Shown: positions 34,493-43,256 of the stretch, in pieces | Layout: every line of letters starts with the position of its first letter | How positions within the stretch are numbered: the first letter of the stretch is position 1 | From: Alcaligenaceae bacterium | Lineage (GTDB): Bacteria > Pseudomonadota > Gammaproteobacteria > Burkholderiales > Burkholderiaceae_B | DNA length: 64,000 nt | Direction of reading: 5' to 3' | Assembly (NCBI GenBank): GCA_013416435.1 | Contig: JACCEN010000013.1 | Location: 155,544 to 219,543, forward strand | Notes under the pieces: generated by a model | Databases searched by the model: none | Told to the model about the DNA's origin: nothing | What the model saw: only the letters and a program-made list of their open reading frames with translations | Program-made: the position numbers and the translations under genes

Positions 34493-34506
34493 TTGACGTA
34501 AGTCAA
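34493..34506. promoter_or_regulatory. FNR/ANR/DNR-type box
   Basis: TTGACGTAAGTCAA is a perfect fit to TTGAY-N4-RTCAA. It lies between divergent hemN (start 34298) and mrpA (start 34607), about 100 bases from the latter. Confidence 0.75.
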
Positions 34507-34606
34507 AAGCGCATACGGCATGAAAAACCAGAGCTTTCGCGAAGCTTAACAAAACATATCGTATTATTGAGGCTAGATTCACGCAAACCCACACGATCCC
34601 GCCCTG

Positions 34607-37543
34607 ATGTTGCTCGTATTCATCCTTGCCCTGCCCTTCGCAGGCAGCATTATCGCTGCGCTGCTGCCGTCCAACGCGCGCAACCTCGAGGCATGGCTGG
34701 CCGGCGTCATCGCCCTGATCTGCCTGGCCCTCGTCTGCATACAGCTTCCGCAGGTATTCGACGGCCACATCGTCAAGGCCGTCGTGCCATGGATGCCCAG
34801 CTTCGGGGTTGACTTCACGCTGCGCATGGACGGCTATGCCTGGCTGTTTTCCGTCATCATCACCGCCATGGGCGCGCTCATCGTTCTTTATGCGCGCTAT
34901 TACCTTTCTCCGCAAGATCCCGTCCCGCGCTTTTTCTCTTTCTTCCTGGCGTTCATGGGGTCGATGCTGGGCGTGGTGCTGTCGGGCAACCTGATCCAGC
35001 TCGTCATTTTCTGGGAACTCACCAGCCTCTCCTCCTTCATGCTCATCGCCTACTGGCATCACCGGCTCGACGCCCGGCGGGGCGCGCGCATGTCGCTCAC
35101 CATCACGGGCGCGGGTGGGCTGTGCCTGCTGGCCGGGGTGCTGATGATCGGCCATGTGGTGGGCAGCTATGATCTGGACCAGGTCCTGGCGGCCGGCGAC
35201 ATCATCCGCACTCACCCCTGGTACACGACCATACTGGTGCTGGTGGCATTGGGGGCGCTCACGAAAAGCGCGCAATTTCCCTTTCACGTATGGCTTCCGA
35301 ACGCCATGGCGGCGCCGACGCCGGTATCCGCGTACCTGCATTCGGCCACCATGGTCAAGGCCGGCGTATTCCTTCTGGCGCGTTTCTGGCCCATTCTGGC
35401 GGGCACGGAAGAGTGGACCTGGATCATAGGCGGCGCCGGGCTATGTTCGCTGGTGTTGGGCGCCTACGCGGCCACGTTCCAGATGGACATGAAGGGCGTG
35501 CTGGCGTATTCGACCATCAGCCATCTCGGGCTCATCACCCTGCTGCTGGGCATGAACAGCAAGCTGGCGCTGGTCGCCGCGCTCTTTCACATGATGAATC
35601 ACGCGACCTTCAAGGCCTCTCTGTTCATGGCCGCCGGCATCGTTGACCATGAAACCGGCACGCGCGATCTCAGCCGGCTATCCGGCCTCTACCGAAGCAT
35701 GCCCCTCACCGCCACGCTGGCGCTGGTCGCAGCCGCTTCCATGGCAGGCGTGCCGCTGCTCAATGGCTTCATCTCGAAGGAAATGTTCTTCGCCGAAACG
35801 GTATTCGCGACAGGCAGCTGGTTCAGCCGCGTTGGCTTGCCAACCGCCGCGGTCATCGCCAGCGCATTCAGCGTCGCCTATTCGCTGCGCTTCGTGCTGC
35901 AGGTCTTCTTCGGCCCCATCCCGCGCGACCTCCCACGCGCGCCCCACGAGCCGCCCAGGCTCATGCTGATTCCCAGCGCCATCCTGGTGCTGACCTGCCT
36001 GGTCGTCGGCATATTCCCCAGCTTCACTGTGGGCCTTTTCCTCAAGAACGCCGCGCAGGCCATCCTTGGGTCCGACCTTCCGGCTTATGACTTGCGTGTC
36101 TGGCACGGCTTCAACCTTCCCTTGCTCATGAGCTTCATCGCCCTCCTGGGCGGCATGCTGCTGCTTTGGCTGCTGCGCCATCGGCATCGTTCCCGCCCGG
36201 GCCTGGCGCCCTTCATCTATCGCTTCGACGGACGCCGGGGCTTCGAGACCATACTCGAAGGCATCGACACACTGGCCGCAGTCCTTCTGGACGTGACACG
36301 GTCCCCGCGGTTGCAGCCCCAGTTGCTGCTGATCGTCGTCGTCACCTTTATCGTGGCCATGCTGCCGTTGACGGCGGGCGGCTGGATCCGGCCCGAACTC
36401 CATACTCCGGTCAATCCCTTCTTCGCCCTCATGTGGGTCGCGGGCGCCGCATGCGCCATCGGCGCCGCCCGGCAGGCCAAGTACCACAGGCCCGCCTCGC
36501 TGCTGCTCACGGGGGGCGCCGGCCTGATCACCGCGCTTACCTTCGCCTGGCTGTCGGCGCCCGACCTGGCCCTTACGCAGCTTTCGGTAGAGGTCGTCAC
36601 CATGGTGCTGATTTTGCTGGGGCTGCGCTGGCTGCCACCCCGCGTCGAAGACGACGACGAACAGCCCGCCCTGCTGAAAAGCTCGCTGCGCGCGTTCTTG
36701 CGGCGCTTTCGCGACCTCATTATCGCGGTCATCAGCGGCGCCGGCCTGACGGCCATCGCCTATGCGGTCCTGACCCGGCCGCATCCTCAAGGCATTTCGT
36801 CCTTCCTTGTCGAGCAATCGGTTCCTCTGGGCGGCGGTGCCAACGTGGTCAACGTCATTCTCGTGGACTTCCGCGGCTTCGACACGTTCGGGGAAATCAC
36901 GGTGCTCGGCATCGTGGCACTGACGGTCTACGCGCTGCTGCGCCGCTTCCGTCCGCCCATAGAAAGCATGACGCTGCCCAAGGCGCGGCAACGGCTTCCG
37001 GCCGGCGGCAGGCTGCTGGACAGCTTCGCGGACCCCGATCCCAAGACTCTGGTCCCGGATGGGGTCATGAAGATTCCGGCGGTGCTGGTCCGGCTGTTGC
37101 TGCCCATGGCCGCGCTCGTCTCGCTGTATTTCCTGATACGCGGCCATAACCTTCCGGGGGGCGGTTTCGTGGGCGGCCTGATCATGGCAACGGCCATCAT
37201 CCTGCAATACATGGTCGGCGGCGTCATCTGGGTCGAGGCCCGTCCGCGCATCCATCCCCAGACCTGGATATCGCTGGGCCTGCTTGCCGCCGGGACGGCG
37301 GCCATGTCGGTCTGGTGGGCCACCCGGCCCTTCCTGTCCGCGTACAGCGTCGATTTCATCCTGCCTCTCGTCGGTCACATTCATCTCTCAACCGTCTTGC
37401 TGTTCGATATCGGGGTCTACATGCTCGTCGTGGGCGCCACGGTCTTGATGCTCGTCGCCCTGGCTCACCAGTCGCTGCGCCTGTACCGCAAGCCGGCGCA
37501 TGGCCAGGCCGGCGCCCTGTCCACCGACAAAGGAATCAACTAA
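34607..37543 (+). CDS. mrpA: Multisubunit Na+/H+ antiporter subunit A (MrpA/B fusion)
   Basis: A 978-residue membrane protein. The first 500 residues are the proton-translocating antiporter core (FWELTSLSSFMLIAYWHH, LTKSAQFPFHVWLPNAM, AYLHSATMVKAGVFLLAR). A DUF4040-like part is at about 610-690, and the last 150 residues carry the MnhB-type domain (LIRGHNLPGGGFVGGLIMA). MrpA and MrpB are thus joined, as in the PhaAB form. The complex expels Na+ (or K+) for H+. It is first in an operon of A/B-C-D-E-F-G, all with overlapping stops and starts. Confidence 0.95.
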   Translation: MLLVFILALPFAGSIIAALLPSNARNLEAWLAGVIALICLALVCIQLPQVFDGHIVKAVVPWMPSFGVDFTLRMDGYAWLFSVIITAMGALIVLYARYYLSPQDPVPRFFSFFLAFMGSMLGVVLSGNLIQLVIFWELTSLSSFMLIAYWHHRLDARRGARMSLTITGAGGLCLLAGVLMIGHVVGSYDLDQVLAAGDIIRTHPWYTTILVLVALGALTKSAQFPFHVWLPNAMAAPTPVSAYLHSATMVKAGVFLLARFWPILAGTEEWTWIIGGAGLCSLVLGAYAATFQMDMKGVLAYSTISHLGLITLLLGMNSKLALVAALFHMMNHATFKASLFMAAGIVDHETGTRDLSRLSGLYRSMPLTATLALVAAASMAGVPLLNGFISKEMFFAETVFATGSWFSRVGLPTAAVIASAFSVAYSLRFVLQVFFGPIPRDLPRAPHEPPRLMLIPSAILVLTCLVVGIFPSFTVGLFLKNAAQAILGSDLPAYDLRVWHGFNLPLLMSFIALLGGMLLLWLLRHRHRSRPGLAPFIYRFDGRRGFETILEGIDTLAAVLLDVTRSPRLQPQLLLIVVVTFIVAMLPLTAGGWIRPELHTPVNPFFALMWVAGAACAIGAARQAKYHRPASLLLTGGAGLITALTFAWLSAPDLALTQLSVEVVTMVLILLGLRWLPPRVEDDDEQPALLKSSLRAFLRRFRDLIIAVISGAGLTAIAYAVLTRPHPQGISSFLVEQSVPLGGGANVVNVILVDFRGFDTFGEITVLGIVALTVYALLRRFRPPIESMTLPKARQRLPAGGRLLDSFADPDPKTLVPDGVMKIPAVLVRLLLPMAALVSLYFLIRGHNLPGGGFVGGLIMATAIILQYMVGGVIWVEARPRIHPQTWISLGLLAAGTAAMSVWWATRPFLSAYSVDFILPLVGHIHLSTVLLFDIGVYMLVVGATVLMLVALAHQSLRLYRKPAHGQAGALSTDKGIN

Positions 37544-37887
37544 TGGAACTCGTACTCGCCATGGCCATTGGCGTGCTCGCCGGATCGGGCATCTGGCTTC
37601 TGCTTAGGCCGCGCACCTTCCAGGTCATCATGGGCCTGTCGCTTATTTCGTATGCCGTGAACCTGTTCATCTTCGGCATGGGGCGCATCAAGCTGGCCGC
37701 GCCACCCGTCATCAATACCGACTGGGCGCCCGACGCCAGCCAATATGCCGACCCGCTGCCGCAGGCGCTGGTGCTCACCGCCATCGTCATCGCCTTTGCA
37801 ACGACCGCGCTGTTCCTGGTGGTGCTGCTGGCCTCGCGCGGGCTGTCCGGCACCGATCACGTCGACGGCAGGGAGACGCCACTGTGA
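37543..37887 (+). CDS. mrpC: Na+/H+ antiporter subunit C
   Basis: A 114-residue protein with three helices, NuoK-like (VIMGLSLISYAVNLFIFGMG, LPQALVLTAIVIAFATTALF). The ATG overlaps the mrpA stop (TAATG). NuoK-like MrpC is part of the membrane arm that couples ion movement. Confidence 0.93.
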   Translation: MELVLAMAIGVLAGSGIWLLLRPRTFQVIMGLSLISYAVNLFIFGMGRIKLAAPPVINTDWAPDASQYADPLPQALVLTAIVIAFATTALFLVVLLASRGLSGTDHVDGRETPL

Positions 37888-39524
37888 ATGAATGGTTGAA
37901 GCACTTACCCATTCTTCCTGTCGCCGTACCGCTCATGGTCGGCGCGGCCATGCTGCTGCTCAATGACTCGCATCGCCGCGCACGGCTGGTGCTGAGCTCG
38001 CTGTCCATCCTGACGCAAATCTTCCTCGCCGTCACCCTGCTGCGCATGACGGCGGGCTACGTCCCCACCGACTGGCCCGGCGGGGTCGGCGTCTACTTGC
38101 TCGGCGACTGGCCGGCGCCGTTCGGCATCGTGGCCGTCGTCGACCGCCTGTCCACCATCATGCTGTTGCTTACTGCCGTCCTCGGCGCGGCGACCTGGGT
38201 CTACGCCACCGCCCGCTGGGACCGCGCAGGGGTTCACTTCCATCCCCTTTTCCAGTTCCTGCTGATGGGGCTCAATGGCGCATTCCTGACCGGCGACCTG
38301 TTCAACCTGTTCGTGTTCTTCGAAGTGCTGCTGGCGGCCTCCTACGGCCTGATGCTCCACGGCTCGGGCCGTGCACGCGTGGCCGCCGGCCTGCACTACA
38401 TCGTCGTGAATCTCGTTGCCTCCTTCCTGCTGCTGATCGCCATGGCGCTGATCTACGGCGTCACGGGCACGCTCAACATGGCCGACCTCGCGCAGCGTGC
38501 AGGCCTGCTGGCCGGCTCGGAGCGCATGCTCTTCGAGGCCGGCGCCGCCATACTCGGCGTCGCGTTCCTGACCAAGGCAGCCGCCTGGCCCCTGAACTTC
38601 TGGCTGCCCGCCGCCTATGCCAACGCGGCGCCGCCCGTGGGAGCCATATTCGCCATCATGACCAAGGTCGGCGTCTATGCCCTGCTTCGCATCGGTTCAC
38701 TGCTGCTGCCCAGCGGCGCACCCGCCGCCTTCGGCGGCGAATGGATGTTCCCCCTGGGCATGGCCACGCTGATCTTCGGCACGATAGGCATGCTTGCGGC
38801 GCCCCAGGCAGAGCGGCAGGCCGGCTACTGCATCATCATGTCCTCGGGCACATTACTGGCGGCGCTCGGCATGCCGGGCGTCACCCTGACCGGCCCCGCT
38901 CTCTTCTATCTGATCGTCTCCGTGCTGTCATTGGGCGCGCTGTTCATGCTGCTCGAAATGGTCGAGCGCACCCAGGCCTTCGGCGCGGAATTGCTGGCCG
39001 TCAGCCTGGAAGCCTTCGACCTCGAAGACCCGGAGCCCTCCGACCGTTCCGACGACGTCATCGGCGTGGCCATCCCCGCCGCCATGGCTTTCCTGGGCAT
39101 GTCCTTCATTGCCTGCGCACTGCTCATCGTGGGCCTGCCGCCGCTCTCGGGCTTCGTGGCCAAGTTCTCGCTGCTGTCCGCCGCCCTGCAGACCTCCGCC
39201 ATCGACGCGCCTTCGCTGTCGGCCTGGTCGCTGGTAGCTGCCGTCCTGCTTTCGAGCCTGGCGGGCATCATAGCCTTGGGGCGCACCGGCATCCGCCTGT
39301 TCTGGAGCTCTGAAGACTCCATCACCCCCCGCCTGCGCGTGACCGAGGCGGTGCCGGTCGCCGGGCTGATCCTGAGCTGCGTCGCGCTCTCGTTCTGGGC
39401 CGGGCCCACCATGACCTACCTGGAACGCACTGCCAACTACCTCGACCGGCCCGCGATCTACATCGACGCCGTGCTGAGCCAGAACTCGGGCAAGCCGGTC
39501 GACACCAGGGGGGCCAGCCAATGA
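37884..39524 (+). CDS. mrpD: Na+/H+ antiporter subunit D
   Basis: A 546-residue NuoN/M-like protein with about 14 helices, including LFNLFVFFEVLLAASYGLMLHG and FLTKAAAWPLNFWLPAAYANA with the conserved membrane lysine. It begins with GTG overlapping the mrpC stop (GTGA). It forms a second antiporter-like subunit of the Mrp complex. Confidence 0.93.
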   Translation: MNEWLKHLPILPVAVPLMVGAAMLLLNDSHRRARLVLSSLSILTQIFLAVTLLRMTAGYVPTDWPGGVGVYLLGDWPAPFGIVAVVDRLSTIMLLLTAVLGAATWVYATARWDRAGVHFHPLFQFLLMGLNGAFLTGDLFNLFVFFEVLLAASYGLMLHGSGRARVAAGLHYIVVNLVASFLLLIAMALIYGVTGTLNMADLAQRAGLLAGSERMLFEAGAAILGVAFLTKAAAWPLNFWLPAAYANAAPPVGAIFAIMTKVGVYALLRIGSLLLPSGAPAAFGGEWMFPLGMATLIFGTIGMLAAPQAERQAGYCIIMSSGTLLAALGMPGVTLTGPALFYLIVSVLSLGALFMLLEMVERTQAFGAELLAVSLEAFDLEDPEPSDRSDDVIGVAIPAAMAFLGMSFIACALLIVGLPPLSGFVAKFSLLSAALQTSAIDAPSLSAWSLVAAVLLSSLAGIIALGRTGIRLFWSSEDSITPRLRVTEAVPVAGLILSCVALSFWAGPTMTYLERTANYLDRPAIYIDAVLSQNSGKPVDTRGASQ

Positions 39525-40009
39525 GCCGTCTTCTGAAGAAGCTGTCCCTGCCCGCATTGTTGCTGGCCTTGTGGCTGCTGCTGAATGACTCCCTGTCGCC
39601 CGGCAACCTGGTGCTGGGGGCGGCGCTGGCCGTGTTGCTGGCCTGGCTGGCCGCGGCATTGCGTCCGCTGCGTGCCTATCCCAAGCGCCCCTTGACCGCG
39701 CTGCGCCTGATCTGGAATGTCGCAGTGGACATCACCAAGTCCAACATCGCAGTGGCGCGCATCGTCTGGCTGGGCCGCCGCGCAAACGCCACGCCCGGCT
39801 TCATCCAGATCCCGATACGCATGCGCGATCCCCACGGCCTGGCCGCCCTGGCATGCATCATCACTTATACGCCCGGAACGGTATGGAGCGATTTCGCCGA
39901 AGCCGATGGGCAACTTACCCTGCACGTGCTCGACCTGAAGGATGAAGCAGCCTGGATCGAACTCGTACAACAGCGCTATGAACGCCCCCTGATGGAGATC
40001 TTTGAATGA
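39521..40009 (+). CDS. mrpE: Na+/H+ antiporter subunit E
   Basis: A 162-residue protein with two N-terminal helices and a soluble tail (LACIITYTPGTVWSDF, LHVLDLKDEAAWIELVQQRYERPLMEIFE), the MrpE pattern. ATG overlaps the mrpD stop as ATGA. Confidence 0.93.
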   Translation: MSRLLKKLSLPALLLALWLLLNDSLSPGNLVLGAALAVLLAWLAAALRPLRAYPKRPLTALRLIWNVAVDITKSNIAVARIVWLGRRANATPGFIQIPIRMRDPHGLAALACIITYTPGTVWSDFAEADGQLTLHVLDLKDEAAWIELVQQRYERPLMEIFE

Positions 40010-40287
40010 ACGGCCTCGTCTATTGGGCTGCCACGTTTGCCCTGGGCTGCTACGTACTGGCCCTCGCCATCGCCGCCTTGCGGCTGTTGAAAGGCCCGAA
40101 CGCCTCCGACCGGGTGTTGGCCCTGGACACCATGTACATCAACGGCATGCTCATACTGCTCGTCCTGGGCCTGATGTTCGTGTCGGGCATTTATTTCGAC
40201 ATTGCATTGATCATCGGCATATTCGGCTTCGTCGGCTCGGTCGCCATGGCCAAGTTCCTGCTGCGCGGCGAGGTGATCGAACCATGA
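40006..40287 (+). CDS. mrpF: Na+/H+ antiporter subunit F
   Basis: A 93-residue protein with three helices and the MrpF pattern (RLLKGPNASDRVLALDTMY). ATG overlaps the mrpE stop as ATGA. Confidence 0.93.
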   Translation: MNGLVYWAATFALGCYVLALAIAALRLLKGPNASDRVLALDTMYINGMLILLVLGLMFVSGIYFDIALIIGIFGFVGSVAMAKFLLRGEVIEP

Positions 40288-40661
40288 CCGTGACCTTGCC
40301 TTTCTGGATTGCCGTTCCCGTTGCCGCGCTGCTGGTCATCAGCGGTTTCATCACGCTTACGGGCACCTTGGGCCTGCTGCGCCTGCCCAATTTCTTCAGC
40401 CGCATCCATGCCCCCACGCTGGGCAACACGCTCGGAGTGTTCTGCGTACTGGTGGCATCCATCCTGACCGCCTCCTATATCGAAGAGCGTGTCGTGGTCC
40501 ATCAAATCCTGATCACGTTCTTCCTGGTCATCACCTCGCCGGTGACGGCCATGCTGCTGATGCGCGCGGCCATCAAGCGCCAGGCCAGGGCCGAGCTGAA
40601 GAAACAAGTAGAAGAAGGACGCCTGGTCGGCGGGTCCGATTCCCAGGACTCACAAAGCTGA
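40284..40661 (+). CDS. mrpG: Na+/H+ antiporter subunit G
   Basis: A 125-residue protein with three helices and the MrpG pattern (GTLGLLRLPNFFSRIHAPTLGNT, ITSPVTAMLLMRAA). The ATG at 40284 overlaps the mrpF stop as ATGA. It is the last gene of the operon; an earlier in-frame start is a shadow over mrpF. Confidence 0.92.
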   Translation: MTVTLPFWIAVPVAALLVISGFITLTGTLGLLRLPNFFSRIHAPTLGNTLGVFCVLVASILTASYIEERVVVHQILITFFLVITSPVTAMLLMRAAIKRQARAELKKQVEEGRLVGGSDSQDSQS

Positions 40662-40766
40662 CCTCAAAAAAAATATACATTTAGTTACACTCAGGCAGTG
40701 CCACGCTTCTATACTGGACCAAAGCCTTCCTGCCAGGAAGGTGATCAACCAGAAAGGAGTACGTCA

Positions 40767-41180
40767 ATGAGTAAAGCTCGAACAACGACACTTTCCCGTA
40801 ACCTGTTTGGCATGCTCGCCGCTGCGGCATGCCTGGCAGTCACCCTGCCTGTCGCGGCCCAATCCACCACATCCGGCATGGACCCTCAGGCGCAATACCG
40901 GCTCGACAGGGAACGCTGCAACACCGGACAGACCAACCAGGACAAAGCAACATGCCTGCGCGAGGCGGGCGCCGCCTTGGAAGAGGCGCGCCGCAATCGC
41001 CTGATGCGCGGCGACGCCTCGTACACCAGCAACCAGACGGCGCGTTGCGAATCCCTGCCCGCAGCGCAGCGTGAAGACTGCCGCATCCAGATGTCCGGCC
41101 AGAATACACGGACGGAAGGCAGCGTGGCGGGTGGCGGCGTACTGCGTGAAACAACCATCACGATCCCGGCCGCACAATAG
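40767..41180 (+). CDS. Secreted protein of unknown function with four cysteines
   Basis: A 137-residue protein with a signal peptide cut near PVAAQ. The mature part is hydrophilic and has four spaced cysteines (RERCNTG, KATCLREAG, ARCESLP, EDCRIQ), suggesting two disulfides. I do not recognise a family beyond similar small exported betaproteobacterial proteins. AAAGGAGT lies upstream of the ATG. It stands alone and is followed by a strong hairpin. Confidence 0.75.
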   Translation: MSKARTTTLSRNLFGMLAAAACLAVTLPVAAQSTTSGMDPQAQYRLDRERCNTGQTNQDKATCLREAGAALEEARRNRLMRGDASYTSNQTARCESLPAAQREDCRIQMSGQNTRTEGSVAGGGVLRETTITIPAAQ

Positions 41181-41187
41181 GTTTCGA

Positions 41188-41214
41188 GGTCGGGCGCCAC
41201 GCCTGCGCCCGACC
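41188..41214. terminator. Hairpin between convergent genes
   Basis: GGTCGGGCGC pairs perfectly with GCGCCCGACC around a 7-nt loop, between the secreted-protein gene and the end of kup. It lacks a U-run, so an intrinsic terminator is likely but not typical. Confidence 0.5.
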
Positions 41215-41228
41215 CTGCGGCCTGGCGG

Positions 41229-43121
41229 TCACAACTCCATTTGCATGCCCATTTCCACCACCCGGTTCGGCGGTATCCGATAGAACCGCGTGCTGCGGCT
41301 GGCATTACGCGCCATGAACGCAAAAAGCCGGCGACGCCATGCCAAGTGCAGAGGCAATTTGCGGACCACGATGATGGTCTGCCGCGACAGGAAGTAGGAT
41401 ACTTGCATGGGATCCAGATCGAGTTCCGGATGCTCCTGGTGGACATACTGAAGCAACAACGGCACATTGGGCTCTTCTTTGAAGCCCCATCGGCCGATCG
41501 CCTGCCAACTGGTGTTGCTCAAGCGTAGCAGATTGCAACGTTCTGAAAGCGGCACGTATGGGATATCGGCGCTTTGCACGGTAAGAAACAAAGTCTGCTC
41601 GTGCAGAACCTTATTGTGTTTGAGGTTGTGCAAAAGCGCCGGCGGCACGGTTCCCGCGATCATGCTCATGAATACGGCGGTGCCGGGGACTCGCGTCGGC
41701 GGATCCGCCTCCAACGCTTCCATGAACGACGCCAACGGAGGCTGATTGGCCGCCAGGGCTTCATGCATACGCTCCCTGCCTTGCTTCCATGTCGCCATCA
41801 GGGTGAACAGCGTGCCTCCGATCAACAGCGGAACCCAGCCGCCGTCCAGAAGTTTCAGCATATTGGACGAGAACAGGACGAGATCGATAGCCAGGAAGAC
41901 AATCAGCAGAGCCGTCCATAGCCACCGCACTCCGGGGCCATGCCGGCGGGGCAGCACAGCGAACGCCAGCAGCGAAGTCATCAGCATGGTGCCCGTCACC
42001 GCGAGCCCATAGGCATGCGCCAGGTTGTCGGACGAGCCAAAAGAGACCACCAGTATCGTCACTGACACGAACAGCAAGACATTGACGCGTGGCAGGTAGA
42101 CTTGGCCTTCTTCTTGTGCCGAAGTGTGCAGAATGGCCATCCGGGGCCAGAAACCCAGCTGCACCGCCTGGCGCGTCACCGAAAAGGCCCCCGAGATCAC
42201 CGACTGCGAAGCAATGATGGTAGCCACGGTGGCCAGAGCCACCAGCGGCGCCAGTGCCCAGGCCGGCGCCATGAGGAAGAAAGGATTGACCATTGCCTCG
42301 GGCTGAGAGAGAATCAGTGCACCCTGTCCGAAATAGCATAAGAGCAAGGCAGGCAGCACGATGCCGAACCATGCGCGGCGCACGGCGGAGCGGCCGAAGT
42401 GGCCCATGTCGGCGTACAGCGATTCCGCCCCCGTCACCGCCAGCACCAGGGCACCCAGCAGCACGTATGCCGTCCAGGGCGCCTTGGCGATGAAGCCTAT
42501 CGCCCAGGCGGGATTCACCGCTTGCAGTATCTGGGGCGCCTGAGCAATATGCCAGGCGCCCAGGCCGCCCATCACGCTGAACCAGACCAGCATCACCGGT
42601 CCGAACAGGCGCCCCATGGCACCGGTTCCCCGCGACTGGATCAGGAACAACAGTGCCAGGACTGCGACGGAAATCGGCACGATCCAGGCATCGAGCGTAT
42701 GCGAGACCAGCCGTATGCCTTCGATGGCGGACAGCACCGAAATGGCGGGGGTGATCACGCTATCCCCATAGAACAGACAGGCGCCGATCAAGCCCAGCAC
42801 GATGAAAAACCAGCGCTTGCGTCCGCTGACACCCCGCAGGGCCAGTTCGAGCAGCGCCAGCGTTCCCCCTTCGCCCCGGTTGTCCGCGCAAACGATGATA
42901 ATGACGTATTTCAGGGATACGACGATCATCAGCAGCCAGAAGAGCAAGGACAGCAGGCCTAGAATGTCCGCCGTACCGGGCTGCTCGAGAAAAGACAGCG
43001 ATGCCTTGATGGCGTATAGAGGGCTGGTCCCGATGTCGCCGTATACCACGCCCAGGGCGCCCAGCAGCAGGGTCCTGGAAAACGTAGTCACGGCCGGTTC
43101 CCGTCGATGTTCAGATGTCAT
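41229..43121 (-). CDS. kup: Low-affinity potassium uptake protein Kup
   Basis: A 630-residue membrane protein with 12 helices. Signature parts are LGALGVVYGDIGTSPLYA, ADNRGEGGTLALLELAL, YGDSVITPAISVLSAIEG, AVTGAESLYADMGHFG and a hydrophilic C-terminus. It takes up K+ with H+. The length matches the family. A REP copy begins 15 bases upstream of the start. Confidence 0.95.
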   Translation of the reverse strand: MTSEHRREPAVTTFSRTLLLGALGVVYGDIGTSPLYAIKASLSFLEQPGTADILGLLSLLFWLLMIVVSLKYVIIIVCADNRGEGGTLALLELALRGVSGRKRWFFIVLGLIGACLFYGDSVITPAISVLSAIEGIRLVSHTLDAWIVPISVAVLALLFLIQSRGTGAMGRLFGPVMLVWFSVMGGLGAWHIAQAPQILQAVNPAWAIGFIAKAPWTAYVLLGALVLAVTGAESLYADMGHFGRSAVRRAWFGIVLPALLLCYFGQGALILSQPEAMVNPFFLMAPAWALAPLVALATVATIIASQSVISGAFSVTRQAVQLGFWPRMAILHTSAQEEGQVYLPRVNVLLFVSVTILVVSFGSSDNLAHAYGLAVTGTMLMTSLLAFAVLPRRHGPGVRWLWTALLIVFLAIDLVLFSSNMLKLLDGGWVPLLIGGTLFTLMATWKQGRERMHEALAANQPPLASFMEALEADPPTRVPGTAVFMSMIAGTVPPALLHNLKHNKVLHEQTLFLTVQSADIPYVPLSERCNLLRLSNTSWQAIGRWGFKEEPNVPLLLQYVHQEHPELDLDPMQVSYFLSRQTIIVVRKLPLHLAWRRRLFAFMARNASRSTRFYRIPPNRVVEMGMQMEL

Positions 43122-43135
43122 GTTTCTGTGAGTGA

Positions 43136-43249
43136 GGGGTCAGACCCCGTACGGGGTCTGACCCCATTCATTGTTGAGTCGGGGTCAGACCACGTTTAGA
43201 CCTAGGGTCAGACCCCGCATGGGGTCTGACCCTCCTTGGGGTCTGACCC
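43136..43249. repeat. REP-like cluster
   Basis: A full copy at 43136-43165, a broken copy at 43181-43191, a shortened palindrome at 43205-43232 and a half at 43238-43249, between the histidine kinase and kup. The mixture shows decay within one cluster. Confidence 0.85.
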
Positions 43250-43256
43250 TCCCTTT

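Noticed and set aside
35678..37384. A 568-residue minus-strand ORF opposite mrpA
   Set aside because: It is an antisense shadow of a well-defined antiporter gene, highly charged with no family resemblance.
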